64,000 nucleotides of DNA from Misgurnus anguillicaudatus (GCF_027580225.2 NW_027395276.1:2897501-2961500), one strand, 5' to 3'; shown: positions 1 through 18,900, numbered from the stretch's first letter. Translations and numbers: made by a program. The notes: a model not told the origin generated them from the sequence alone.

Positions 1-5123
<5,123 letters not shown>

Positions 5124-5442
5124 TCACGCTTCAGGAGGCCTTCCATTCAGATCTGTCCTGAAACGTTGACATCAGTGTTTCTCAATCTGGCTCCTCGGGA
5201 TATTTTAAGCATCTCACTGATCTGACACAGGCAGATTAGTGATGCATTAAATCAGGTATGTATACTAATGTGCAGTGCTGGGGAGCCACATTGGACAAAC
5301 ACTGAAAATAATCAAATAGTTCATGTTTGCACGTCATCTTAAACTCAAAATACAGTGCATTAGATTCGCCATTAAAATACCAAATAGTAAAATGGTGCTT
5401 ATGCTAAAATAATTACTTGTACAAATGATTGTGTCTGTTATC

Positions 5443-5448
5443 AATAAA
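5443..5448 (+). terminator. caps polyadenylation signal
   Basis: AATAAA lies 320 nt after the caps stop codon and is followed within 60 nt by a GT-rich run (repeated TTTG, 5488-5503), the usual downstream element. The 3' UTR would be 5124 to about 5465. This is inferred from sequence only. Confidence 0.65.
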
Positions 5449-5465
5449 CCTTTGATTTCTACATC

Positions 5466-6313
5466 TTGCTTTAATGCGTGGCACATTGTTTGTTTGTTTG
5501 TTTCCTGAAGACCATCAATGCTGAAATGCATGCAAAGCCCTCAGAGCTCTCACAAGAACATCTGAATTTCATCAACCGTGGCGTTTATACCACGGTAAAA
5601 CAATTTCCTCCCAGTCAATTCAATTGTAAATTACAAGTACGACACGCAAGTGACTGGATGACACTCGTCAAAATCTGGGTTGGAAAGATGTCAGCATCAA
5701 AAGATGTTTATTGATTTCTCGGACAAACAGCGTTCAAACAGTTGTTAAATCACACCAGCTGTGCAGAGGAGGAAAACATTTTAATTTTGTGCGTTGATTA
5801 AATCGATGCAATTTATCTCCTGTGGGAAGGCTTATTTAAACACTGTTTGTGTAGCGCCATCTGGTGAACACTCACAAAACTACACCACTATCGCAAAGTG
5901 ATGGTCAATCATATTTAGTTACTGAACATTTGATGCTGATATATAGGTGTTACGTAGTTAAATGGTGAATTTTATCTAAATTATTAAAAGGATGTTTTAG
6001 CTTTGCTATAATGTAAAATTGATGTAAAACACCAGCTACTGTGTACATCACCATGTGGCACCCACATGGAGAAACAGTACATTTTACATACGTTTTGATT
6101 TTTGGTTGAAATATGACCCATATATGTTGGCAGAGATTCACTCAATAATCAACAATCATGGGTCAATGACATGACATGCAGATTTTTGTGTTCTGGGGCA
6201 TTATTTACTGTAAAAATTATTTATGAAATGCGCTTTATTCTATAAAACCAATATAGTTTTAATACATTTTCAGTATTTTTAAATAATAAATATTCATTTA
6301 TGTTTTTGAATCT
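5466..6313. other. intergenic, no feature recognised
   Basis: This is ordinary AT-rich DNA after the caps poly(A) signal. No coding pattern, RNA gene or repeat boundary could be supported. The 78-codon ORF at 5478-5714 has no recognisable motif. Confidence 0.5.
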
Positions 6314-6458
6314 CAACTATACTAGTCAACATTCGAAGTGGATCAAAACCATTTATAAAAGTTTAAAACATAAAACCAATCCCTAATACCCGTTCTTGTC
6401 TTAGGACAACTTTGATAAACTTTTTTTGATCCACTTTAAATGTTGACTAGTATAGTTG
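6314..6458. repeat. short palindromic hairpin element
   Basis: CAACTATACTAGTCAACATT at 6314 pairs with its reverse complement ending at 6458. The arms continue through GTGGATCAAAA and TTTTGATCCAC, with about 70 nt of AT-rich loop. It resembles a miniature inverted-repeat element without internal coding. Confidence 0.6.
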
Positions 6459-6983
6459 GAGAGGCAACATTCGTACAAATTAACTATTAAAAATCGTGTT
6501 TTAATTATTCAAAAATTCAAATTAAAATACTTTGGAATTGTTTTATGTTCAAAACAGCTGTTGGAATGTTGGGATAATTGAAAAACCTGTCCAACAATTT
6601 GGATGTTTTCAAATGTCAGGGTGGTACAACCGCTAGCATGGGCCTTTTATTAAAAAGTTAACAAATGTTAACAGTAAACATGATATCACATCATCCAAAG
6701 GACCCCTAAGTTATCCTTATGGCTGAATGAAAATATTTTAGATTTCTCTGAAGCACTGGAAAATAGCTACTTTAATGTAATGGGTGGTACACTTTTTGTG
6801 TCAGGTGGTACAACCAGTGTAAAACTAGGAGAATTATATTTGATCAAAAACTTAATTCTAATTAAAAATGATATTTATTAACTTTGTATCAGAGACAAAC
6901 ATTTATACAAGCATCCAAGCAGAAGCCTTTTTAATATAAATTAGTTGCAAAAGTCAGATGGAGCAACCAGGAAGTAAAAGCAG
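6459..6983. other. repeat-like intergenic DNA with GGTGGTACAACC motifs
   Basis: The words GGGTGGTACAACC (about 6620) and AGGTGGTACAACC (about 6805) recur here, and a reversed relative TACCACCTGACATTTT is at about 7918. This suggests an old element of unclear boundaries. No coding sequence is seen. Confidence 0.35.
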
Positions 6984-7680
6984 GGTTCCCAGAACATCAA
7001 ATTCAAGGACCTTTCAAGGACTTTCCAGGTCCAATACCCTCAAAATCAAAGACTAAATACGGGGACACATTTCAAGTGAGAGCAAGGTTACATTGAGTTA
7101 CCTTTAAAGATACATTGTTACTGTTCCCTTTTAAGGGAACTCGCAGTGACACTTTGGGGACGCATGCAGGGGTAAGTGCGTCTGAATGTGTATATCAAAT
7201 TCAACCAATCATGAGGCTTAACGACAAAGACAGGGTGACGCGGGAGCCAGGAAGTATATCGCTATCTGAAACATTGCCAAAGACGGCATTACAGGGACAC
7301 AGGAAGTATGGCAAGGGAGACGCAGCGTCTCGTTCCCTTCTAAGGGAACAACAGTTACAAACGTAACCAGAGACGTTTTCATGTCAAACACAACTATGCA
7401 AAAAAGCATTTTGGTATGAATCAACATTGGCATACAGAAGATATAAGCATTTATAAGCATTTAGCACATGTGAAGTCTAGAATTTTTATAATATTATCCT
7501 ACACTACACAAGGAATATTATGATTTTTTTCCCAGAATTTTTTTTTGTTGCATAAAATAGATTCAAGCACTTTCAATGACCTGTATCTATGCATGTATAT
7601 TTTCAAACTCTTCCCAGGGCTTTGAATTATTTCCCCCAGATTCACAAACTTTCAAGGATTTCATGGACCCGTGGACCCTG
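6984..7680. mobile_element. hAT-like MITE (CAGGGTTCCC type), copy 1, with inner palindrome
   Basis: It begins CAGGGTTCCCAGAAC and ends near GGACCCTGT. It matches the element at 14310-14819, sharing TCAAGGACCTTT and GACTTTCCAGGTCCAATACCC. An inner palindromic unit at about 7110-7370 carries GTTCCCTT-TAAGGGAAC at both ends. The ORFs at 7115 and 7218 lie in it and recur only because the repeat recurs. Confidence 0.6.
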
Positions 7681-8251
7681 TAAAAGTGTGCAAGTGCAAT
7701 GAATGTCCCTATGAAATAAACTTTCAGATAATTTCAATAATTTTAATACATCTATATTATTGTTGTTGTTTTTTTTAAATTTTGTGCTTAAATATTGTTT
7801 TACACTTTAAAATATATTTTAGGATTATAATTTAAAATGCCACTCAAGTAAACAAACAATCATGACGATACACAGAGCGCATTAAAACTTATCTGGCAAA
7901 AAGAAAATTATTGGTTATACCACCTGACATTTTTGGGGTAGGGCAATCAAAAATACATTGAAATAAAAACTTTAACACACATTATTCCTGTTTTTTTTTT
8001 AAAATATTGTTTAAAAAATTTAGGTATTGGCACTGGAGAAGTTTTGTTATGCCCTTACATTTGGTCTTTTTTCATTTGCTTATAACATATTAATGGCTAA
8101 TATCACACAACACTGTATTTAGCACAATCTGTGCTACAATAATATGTGAATAACATTTATGTACATGTTTGTATATTTAAGTAAATGGTGTTTATGCATG
8201 GTAAGTAAAAAATATAATTTATGAATAAATTATGAATTAATATAAAATACA

Positions 8252-8671
8252 CACTGTAAAAAAATCAGTAGAAATTACAATGTTATTGCAGCTGGGTTGC
8301 CGGTAAATTACCGTAGATTTAAATTTATGTTATATTTACTGGCAAGAGTTTGTTCAAAGTTGAATACATTTTAAATATTAATAAGTCTTTATCTTTACAG
8401 AATAAAACTATACAATAACAGCCTCATGCAAAGCATTCTGGGAACCAGAAATCATCATCAAACTTTTTCTGTTTTTTTGCTTCAGATTTTGTTTCCCAGA
8501 ATGTTTAGCTTGATGCTGTTTTTCTAGTTTTACTCTGTAAAGACAAAGACTTGTAAATGTTTAATGTTCATTTAACTTTGAACAAAATGTTGCCAGTAAT
8601 AACATAAATTTAAATCTACGGTAAGTTACCGGCAAGCCAGCTGCAAATTTCTACAGAATTTTTTTACAGTG
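8252..8671. mobile_element. palindromic MITE with CACTGTAAAAAA ends
   Basis: The left end CACTGTAAAAAAAT and right end TTTTTTTACAGTG are inverted repeats. Internal arms also pair, for example GCTGGGTTGCCGGTAAATTACCG with its near complement at 8620-8645 and AGCATTCTGGGAA with TTCCCAGAATG. No ORF. Confidence 0.68.
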
Positions 8672-9969
8672 ATAGCTTGTTTTTTTTCAATTGCTCCTAT
8701 CTTTTCACAGTCACTTTTAAGAAATTGAACTACAGTAGAGGCCCACGTTTCGACATAAGACAAAAATTTATTTCAAATGTTTCTTTTTTTTTACTTTGAT
8801 ATTACTATTTATTTTGTAAAGGAGGTCGGAGACACCGTGTGCTAGTAAGTGATAATATACGCATAGAAATTTACAGAACATTCAAGGGTACATGTTTTTT
8901 GTCCTTTTCCTGACTAAATTAACTCAAAACTTCCAACACACGAAGAATAATCTTCATTTCGAACATATCGTCTCCAATGACATGGAAATAGATAAAAAGT
9001 TAATATAGTAAACCAATATTTAAAAAAAGGCCAACACAATACAAACCCTCAGGATATGGAAAATAAAAACAAATATCGAGATGCTGTTTTAAATGTTAAA
9101 TTCTCATCAAACCAACTAAAAACGAATAAACATTATCTGCCCCTAAATTACGCTACACAGACCATTTTGATGTTTCAAGAGACACTGAAGTAAGGATAGT
9201 TTTCTCTTACACAAGGGGCGAGAGTTCTAGAAACAGATTCACTACAGCACGAGTCCTTGTGCTGGTTTAGTCCTTTATTCGTTAAACAGATGAGAAATCT
9301 AACTAACAGACTAGTAAGTATATCAGCTTGTAACCTAAGAACCAGTGAGCATATCCAGTAGATGTATGGTGAGACTGCCAGAAGTTAACTGAATTTTGGG
9401 AATATGTTACGACTACACTAAACACAGGGGTACATCAGAGGTCGGGCGACTGTGGTGCTACCGGCCAGCTGATTGGCCGGTTCACGTGATGATGCAAGAG
9501 CCTGCAAGTCTTGATGTGTTCTGAAGCCAAGAGCCGCCCAAGAGAGAAAGAGAGAGAGACATAGAGAATGCGTACAAAACGGTCCCACGGTAGAAACAGC
9601 AGTCTTGATGAGCCATGTTTAAATGGAGAAACGCCCCACGCTCATCAATATGATGAGCAACCAAGTCCAAAGCCATACATGGAGAAGTCTCTGTGTTTTT
9701 TTTTTCCTTTTTTGTTGTCTTTAATTTGTTTATTTGCAGTCCAAAAGGAAAAACAAGAACTAAAAACAAACCAAATGATAAAAAAAATCAATTCCAGATT
9801 TACAATAAATGTAGAAGGGAAAATTAACTACAGAAGTTTGGGTAAGAGAGACTCCGCCCCTGGGGTCCACAGCACCGGTCTGAGGGGCAGTGCAGGTCTG
9901 GGCTGTCCACAAAGATGCCTGCACTAAAATCCTGGTGGGCAGTTGTCGGTGAAGCGGTGGATCAGGGTG
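8672..9969 (-). other. presumed ranbp3 3' UTR and intergenic DNA
   Basis: This is sequence downstream of the ranbp3 stop. AATAAA on the minus strand (TTTATT on plus) occurs at 9729-9734, 9274-9279 and 8768-8773; any of these could end the transcript and I cannot choose. ORFs at 9482-9769 and 9568-9927 overlap each other and show no motif, as expected of UTR. Confidence 0.45.
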
Positions 9970-12900
9970 CTATGTGCTCTCAGATGTTGCCGTCTCGCTG
10001 TTCTCACAGTTGCCTAAAAGTGAAATGAACTTGATGTTAACTCTGTATATCACTGTGTGATCAGATGACACTGACAAAACTTAGATATTGATCCGTTTAT
10101 CACTTTGCACATCTTTTTGACATTGTGAATATTTAGATGGTCAATGTTGGCTATTTAATAGTGATTAACCATTCCAAAAAATATGCTGCTGTAATGTATT
10201 GCTATTACTTTTATTTAGTACTGGATTAACCCCTTTAAATTGAACTCCTTTACCATCTTTTAAAACAATACTCCACTTTCATAAAATAAAAATCCTGATA
10301 ATTAACTAGATCATCCAAGATGTCATGCATAAGGGTCTTATCTAGCGAAACGATCATCATTTTCACCAAAAAAAAAATAAAATAAGAATAATAATATGTA
10401 CTTTTAAACAACAACTTCTTGTCTTGCACAAGCCTTGTGATGCGCCAGCATGACCTTACGTACTGCGTAAACACGTCAAAAGGTCATGTGTCACATATGT
10501 GAAAAGCACACTTGCAGATCATTTTAGACAATAAACTGACACAAATGCATTAATTTGTATCATTACACATGCAACAATGATTGAATGTTCCTCTTTCACT
10601 GGACTTGTAATCACTAGGGCAGTAGTTTGGCATACATCATGCATGACCTTTCGACGTGATTACGTAATACATAAGGTCATGCTGGTGCATCACACGGCTG
10701 GTGCAAGACAAGAAGTTGTGGTTAAAAAGTTTTTTTTTCGTGAAAATGTGGATAGTTTCACTAGATACGACCCTTATTCATCATTATTGATCATTTAGAG
10801 CAAAAAAACATTATTAATCCTTTTTTTTTCTGGTTTTAATGTCCAACAACGGAAACAAAATATATGTATACAAGAATGACATTATTGAGCACTTAGTTGC
10901 ATTAAAGAGGGACACTACTTTTTTTTGAAAATATACTAATTTTCCAGCTCCCGTAGAGTTAAACATTAGATTTTTAGCGGTTTTGGAATCCATTCAGCTG
11001 ATCTCCGGGTCTGGCGCTACCACTTAAAGGATTAGTCCATTTTCTTAAAAGAAAAATCCAGATAATTGACTCACCACCATGTCATCCAAAATGTTGATGT
11101 CTTTCTTTGTTCAGTCGAGAAGAAATTATGTTTTTTAAAGAAAACATTGCAGAATTTTTCTAAGTTTAATGGACTTTAATAGAACCCAACATTTAATAAT
11201 TAACTCAACACTTAACAGTTTTTTTTCAACTGAGTTTCAAAGGACTATAAACAATCCCAAACGAGGCATAAGGGTCTTATCTAGCGAAACGATTGTCATT
11301 TTTGACAAGAAAAAAAACAAATATACACTTTTAAAGCACAACTTCTCGTCATGTAGATCCGGTCGTGATGCGCCAGCTGACCCCACTACGTCACCGCAAT
11401 ACGTCATGACGTCAAGAGGTCACAGAGGACGAACGCGAAACTCCACCCCAGTGTTTACAAGCGTCTTGAAAGAGGACCGTTCCTACGTTGTTGTATGTCA
11501 ACTGATACTAATTAATGTCTTTGTGTCAGTTTATTGTTTAAAATGGTCCGCAAATGTGCGTTTTATATATCTAACACGTGACCTCCCTACGTCACTACGC
11601 ATTTACGTTAGGTCGTGCTGGACCGGACCTTGACAAAAAGTTGTGGTTTAAAAGTACATATTTTTATTGTCAAAAATGACAATCGTTTCGCTAGATAAGA
11701 CCCTTATGCCTCGTTTGGGATCGTTTATAGTCCTTTGAAACTCCGTTTAAAAAAACTGTTACGTGTTGAGTTAAGTATTAAATGTTGGGCTCTATTAAAG
11801 TCCATTAAAATTAGAAAAATCCTGCAATGTTTTCCTCAAAAAACATAATTTCTTCTGGACTGAACAAAGAAAGACATCAACATTTTGGATGACATGGTGG
11901 TGAGTAAATTATCTGGATTTTTCTTTTAAGAAAATGGAATATTCCTTTAAAGCGTAGCTTAACACAATCCATTGAATCAGATTAGACCATTAGCATCGCG
12001 CTAAAAAATAACCAGAGAGTTTAGATAATTTTCCTATTTAAAACTTGACTCTTCTGTAGTTACATCGTGTACTAAGATCAACGGAAAATTAAAAGTTGTG
12101 ATTTTTTAGGCAGATATGGCTAGGAACTATACTCTCATTCTGGCGTAATAATCAAGGACTTTGCTGTCGTAACATGGCTGCAGGAGGCATAGTGATATTA
12201 CGCAGTGCCCGAAAATAGTCCCTTTGTTAACTTTTTTAATAGCAGGGGACTATTTTCGGGCACTGCGTAATATCATTGCGCCTACTGCAGCCATGTTATG
12301 GCAGCAAAGTCCTTGATTATTACACCAGAATAAGAGTATAGTTCCTAGCCATATCTGCCCAAAAAAATAATAATCGCAAATTTAAATTTTCTGTCGATCT
12401 TAGTACATGATGTAACTAGAGAAGAGTCAAGTTTTAAAAAACTCTTTGGTTATTTTTAAGCACGGTGCTAATGGTCTAATTAGATTCAATGGATTATGCT
12501 AAGCTATGCTAAAAGTGGTACCGCCAGACCCGGAGATTGGCTGAATGGATTGCAAAACGGTAAAAATCAAATGATTAAATCTAGGGGAGCTGGAAAATGA
12601 GTATATTTAAAAATAAAAGTGGAGTGTCCCTTTAAAATACAGTATATGACAGTTCAGAGACTAGTAGCAAAAGTGCAAACACTAGTCTGGCTTTCAGCGC
12701 AAATGTGACGTAATGATGTCACAAATATGCTAATTAGTAAGTCAAGAATTGATTTTGAATTGAATCGGGTCCTTAAGAATCGATTTTGAATCGATCACAC
12801 GGATCGATCACACCAGCCCAACGAACCATACTTTGGGGTCAAACATACTAGGGTATGGTTCAAATAATGTGAATACATCCCAAGTCGCTCTAAATTAAAG

Positions 12901-15900
12901 GTGTTTTAGTTATTCAGGTTCAAATCAAACCATTTTATACACACACAAAGTAAAAAGGATCGTACCGCTGACGCTGGAGTTTGCAGCACCGGTGTTGTTA
13001 TTGGTGCTGTTATTGTTAGCGGGTTCATCATCATCGCTTGACTGGGGTATCTCGGGTTCAGCCGGGGCGGGCGTGCTCTCGGGCTCTTGTTCCAGGCGGC
13101 TCCGCAGTCCCAGGATTCGGTGATGCAGAGCTGCGGCCAGCTGACCGGCATCTTTAGAGCTCGCCTGAGAAACACCAGTAAAACATGAGAATGAGCCACA
13201 AACAGTATAAGGGAATAAACTGCAAAAGATATGCAAACTCAAAACAATTCAAGGTTTCATGACTGAAGTTACATAATGTAGACAATTTGTGTGAGTGAAA
13301 GTATTAAAGGAGAGTTTTACCGATATTAGGAAGACTTTCACACCCTGGTCCTCCGTATCCATTGCTGTGATACGAACGCTTTTCTCACTGGCTTTGTCCA
13401 CCTGCATCTGAGGCCAAAGCTTTGTGTTCAGAATCAACCGTAGACTGCCCTGTGTTCGCATGACTACGATAAAGAGAAAGACGGATTGGTTGATGATGAT
13501 CTATTCATAGTCTTGTGAAATGTTGGGATGGGCTTGTCGGTAAGTCTCTTACCTAATCTAGACCGTAAGGTGCCGTCGTCGGTGGACGCCATGTCGTTGA
13601 GTCTGAGCAGTCCGCGGCCTCGCTCGACCCACGACTGAACTGGTTTGTCAAACACAAACAACTTACACTGCATCTGTGGACAAAAGATTCACATCAGATC
13701 TGCATATAATCTGTTCCTCGTGTACATTTTGGCTAGTCTGATGACGCTTTTAGTGACCAGTAAGAGTAATGTTATTTTTCGGTCACGCATAAAAGGATGA
13801 GACCAGCCGGTAATCTTTTTAACATCTTTCACCTGTAAGACATTGCTCTCCGATTCCTCCCCGGTACGGACTTCCACCTTCTCGAGAATGCACTTCTTGG
13901 CAGTGGCTTTGGTGTAGGCGGCTGCAGACTCTTCAAGAGACTCGGTCACACTGTGATCTGGCATTCGCACATAGGAGGACAAAAATATTTTATGTGCACA
14001 TATGTACAAATCAACAGGACTGTACTGTAAGCAGCCCAACTGTATGGTACATACTGCCAACAATGGTACATACATTGCACTTGTGATGGTACTCAGTGAA
14101 AATAAGCACATACTCTTTTCAGGCGTGGCCTCTTGCGATGACGGCTCAGAGACCGGAGCTGAAGTATCTTTACTGCTCTCTGTTGAGGGCTCGCCTCCCT
14201 TAGGTGGGCTCTAAAATAAAGCGCACAAAAATACATACGTAATACATCCAAGACATAACCCGCTGTGTTTTTACTCGTGTTTTTAAATAATTTACAGTCA
14301 AAGAATAGTCAGGGTTCCCACACCTTAGTTAACTTCAAATTCAAGGACCTTTTAAGGACTTTCCAGGTCCAATACCCTAAAATTCAAGGACTAAATGTGG
14401 GGACACATTTCAAGTGAGAGCAAGGTTACATCGTGTTACGTTTAAAGATACATTGTTACCCTTTTGAGGGAACTCGCGCTGCGTCACTGCGGTGACACTT
14501 TAGGGACGCCTCCAGGGGTAAGTGCATCCGAATGTGTATATCAAATTCAACCAATGGTGATGCTTAACAACAAAGACAGGGTGATGCGGGAGCCAGGAAG
14601 TATATCGCTATCTGAAATATTGCCAAAGACGGCATTACAGGGACGCAGGAAGTATATCAAGGGAGACGCAGCGTCTCGTTCCCTTCTCAGGGAACAACAG
14701 TTACATACGTAACTTGAGACGTTTTCATCTGTCAAACACAACTATGCAAAAAGATTTTATGATATTATCCTACACTACACAAGGGAATAATATGGATTTC
14801 AAGGACTTGTGGGAACTCTGAATAGTTCATCATTTATCCGTCCATCATGCTCTTTAAGACCTGGAACAAGATGCACGGGAAAACATTTATGATATTGTTT
14901 TGACTCCATTTACATCAGACCCCAGAAAAAATGTATGCCACACCGAACCAAGTCAGTCATGTGGGTGTGAAACAACACGAGTGTGAGAATGACAGGGTTC
15001 CTGCAGGTTTCACAAAGTCAAATTTAAGACTTTTTAAGACCTTTTTAAGACCATTATGAGTGAAATTTAAGACCAAAGCGGCACAATGATCTCAGAAATT
15101 CTCAAAACATTATATTTTTATTATATCTTTGTTTATAGTTTTTTTTTTTGACAAATAAAATCCACTAATATGGGAAGATCAGTATGGTCAGCTGCTGATA
15201 TGTGCCTTGTTAACATGTTTTACACTTTCTCCACCCATACGTTATATGCATAAATATGCGCTATTACGCCATCGCATTTATTCCCCTCTCTAATTACACA
15301 ATAATGAAATGAAAAGGAAATTTACTATTAAAAGGCTGTTCGTGGTTTGTTGTGTGTTGCAAACAAGGCCGTTTCTAAATCTGAAGGCTGTAGCCTCCAG
15401 AGGTCGCATTTGTAGGCTGCATATGAAAACTGTGTAACATTAAAGTTGACTCATTGTTGATGGCGCGGGACTTGACGGCCTGACTGTTAAGTTGATTTTC
15501 AATAAAGCAGTGTTGATTTTTTCGCTTCTGGGTCCTCTGTTTCAGAACCTTGCAAATGCTCTGGTAAGCCACGGGCTAGTATTAATTAACACAGAAAAGA
15601 TTTTTGCTTATAAAAAACTGCATTTAAGGTTTGTTTCTCGCCAAACCTACAGTATACAATCGGATCACAACACCTGAAATATAGCTTATGGCATGAATTG
15701 CGTGGATTATAATAGCCTACATTTGTATCCTCTTTAAAAAATAATGATTAAAAATTGGATTGAAGTGACATTCAGTGACACGCAAAGTGCAGAACTTTTC
15801 TTTTTAGAGGCCCACCCATCAAATACATTCTTCCTCCGTCACTGATTTGTTCTACAGCATTTTAATTTACCATTTTATTTTTTTCGGACAACCTTTTCGG

Positions 15901-18900
15901 GAATAAATGGAGACAAGAAATTTAAGACTTGGATTAATTAAATTTAAGACCTAGGGTGAAAATCTGGCCATTTTTAAGACTTTTTATGGCCTTAAATTTA
16001 ACTTTCTAAATTTCGGACTTTTTAAGACTTTTTAAGACCCCGCGGGAACCCTGAATGATGACAATTACAGTTTTCGTGTAGGGGTGGGCCGATACGATAT
16101 TCAGTATCGACATTAGTCCGATATTGGCAAAAATGGCAGGATCGAATATCGAATAAGCCGGGAAGTACAATCTGATCCAACTTGGGGTAAAGCGCAACTT
16201 GCTGCGCAACATGAATTTGCACAAAGTTGCACTTTAAATTGTCCAAAGTTACACCTTAAATTTAATTTTTGATGATTAATTGTTTTGCTGGTTAACTATA
16301 AATGTTGCTACTAATCTGAAACATTAAAATAAAAATGAAGCAGCAGTATTGCACAATGTTTCATTGAGTCATTTGTTGCACAGTAAAATGTTTGAGTTCT
16401 GTAGCTCTGTTTAAGGTTTTTGTACGGCTAGCACATGTGTTATTTACAGCTTAATTGATTAAAAGAGCGATAGAGATGATATTGGATCGGTATCGACAGA
16501 TACTCAAGGTTGTGGTATCGATATCAGACATGAAAAAGTGGTATCGGCCCAGCCCTATTTTCGTGTAAAGCATCCCTTTAAAGGAATAGTCTACTCATTT
16601 TCAATATTAAACTATGTTATTACCTTAACTAAGAATTGTTGATACATCCCTCTATCATCTGTGTGCGTGCACGTAAGCGCTGGAGCGCGCTGCGACGCTT
16701 CAATAGCATTTAGCTTAGCCCCATTCATTCAATGGTACCATTTAGAGATAAAGTTAGAAGTGACCAAACACATCAACGTTTTTCCTATTTAAGACGAGTA
16801 GTTATACGAGCAAGTTTGGTGGTACAAAATAAAACGTAGCGCTTTTCTAAGCGGATTTAAAAGAGGAACTATATTTTATGGCGTAATAGCACTTTTGGTA
16901 GTACTTCGACTCGCCTGAAAAGTCCGCTCCCCTTCTCCCTCTCATAATGGGAGAGGGAAGGTGTTACTGCGCCGAGTCGAAGTACTCCCAAAAGTGCTAT
17001 TACGCCATACAATATAGTTCCTCTTTTAAATCCGCTTAGAAAAGCGCTACGTTTTATTTTGTACCACCAAACTTGCTCGTATAACTACTCGTCTTAAATA
17101 GGAAAAACGTTGATGTGTTTGGTCACTTCTAACTTTATCTCTAAATGGTACCATTGAATGAATGGGGCTAAGCTAAATGCTTTCGAAGCGTCGCAGCGCG
17201 CTCCAGCGCTTACGTGCACGCACACAGATGATAGAGGGATGTATCAACAATTCTTAGTTAAGGTAATAACATATTTTAATATTGAAAATGAGTAGACTAT
17301 TCCTTTAAGTGTCACATCTGTCTGAAGTAAAAACACCCGATTATTTACTCACCAAGACTCTCTCAGACATGTTCTGGCCAAAGACAAACTTGGAGCCTTT
17401 ATCTGAGCTGTTGGCAGCGTTAGTGCTGAAAACCAAACAGAGAAAGGTTTACAGAACCGGGCATAAATACTTGACCCAGAGAAAGAGAACATGCGGGAAA
17501 GATTCAAGAAGGTTAAAAGTCGGTTACCTAGGGGTGCCCATGTACTGTAGGAAATAATTTGTGCTCGCAGAATCTTGTGTGCCGTCCTTTGAGTTGCTGA
17601 CTGTGTTGTTTTCCTCCAACTATAAAAAAGACAGTCACCAGTCAATGACGTGACACCTACATTTCCTGTCTGATGGCATTATTATTTGTTTTAATGCATA
17701 AAAAGATACCAAATATGTAGTAATTCCACCATGCATGTACTCACTTGTAAAGGATTAGTCAATTTTCTTTAAAAAAAAATCAGAAATTATGTTTTTTGAA
17801 GAAAACATACCAGGATTTTTCTCATTTTAATGGACTTTAATGGACCCCAATACTTAAGTTTTAATGGAATATTCCTTTAATGCATAAACGATCCCAAATG
17901 AGGCAAAAGGGTTTTATTTAGCGAAACAATTGTCAAGGATTGTCAAAAATAAAAAAATACGCACTTTTAAACCACAACTTCTCGTCTTTCTCCAACTGTG
18001 TGATGAGCCAGCGCAACCTCATGTAATACGTCATCACGTCAAGAGGTCACGGATGACGTATCGAAACTACGCCTCAGTGTTTACAAGTGTGTTGAAAGAG
18101 GACCGTTCCTACATTGTTGAATGTCAACTGATACTAATTCATGTCTTTGTGTCAGTTTATTGTTTAAAATGGTCCGCAAATGTGCGTTTTATATATGTAA
18201 CACGTGACCTCCATACGTCACTACGCATTTACGTTAGGTCGCGCTGGACCGGACCTAGACGAAAAGTTGTGGTTTAAAAGAGCATATTTTTTTATTTTTC
18301 TTGTCAAAAATGACAATCGTTTCGCTAGATAAGACCCTTATGCCTCGTTTGGGATCGTTTATAGTCCTTTGAAACTCCGTTGAAAAAAAACTGTTAAGTG
18401 TTGAGTTAAGTATTAATTGTTGGTGTCTATTAAAGTCCATTAAAATGAGAAAAATCCTAAAATGTTTTCCTCAAAAAACATAATTTCTTCTCGACTGAAC
18501 AAAGACAGACATCAACATTTTGGATGACATGGTGGTGAGTAAATTATCTGGATTTTTCTTTTAAGAAAATTGAATATTCCTTTAATGCATAAACGCTCCC
18601 AATGAGGCAAAAGGGTTTTATTTAGCGAAACAATTGTCAAGGATTGTCAAAAATAAAAAAAAACGCACTTTTAAACCACAACTTCTCGTCTTTCTCCAAC
18701 TGTGTGATGAGCCAGCGCAACCTCACGTAATACGTCATCACGTCAAGAGGTCACGGATGACGTATCGAAACTACGCCCCAGTGTTTACAAGTGTGGAGAA
18801 AAAGGACCGTTCCGACGTTGTTGTATGTCTAATGATACTAATTAATGTCTTTGTGTCAGTTTATTGTTTAAAATGGTCCGCAATTTTGTATATGTAACAT

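Noticed and set aside
7115..7366. ORF similar to the one at 14464-14712, suggesting a conserved protein
   Set aside because: Both lie in the inner palindrome of the same MITE family. Similarity is at DNA level over the whole element, including non-coding ends.
11169..11633. 154-codon ORF on plus, with relatives at 17930-18277 and 18634-18897
   Set aside because: It runs across the arms of family B fold-backs. The similar ORFs elsewhere are other copies of the repeat. There is no protein motif, and the frame is not preserved between copies.
13689..14111. 140-codon ORF on minus as a separate gene
   Set aside because: It contains true ranbp3 exon 13 (13833-13957) read through into introns. The splice sites show where the exon ends.
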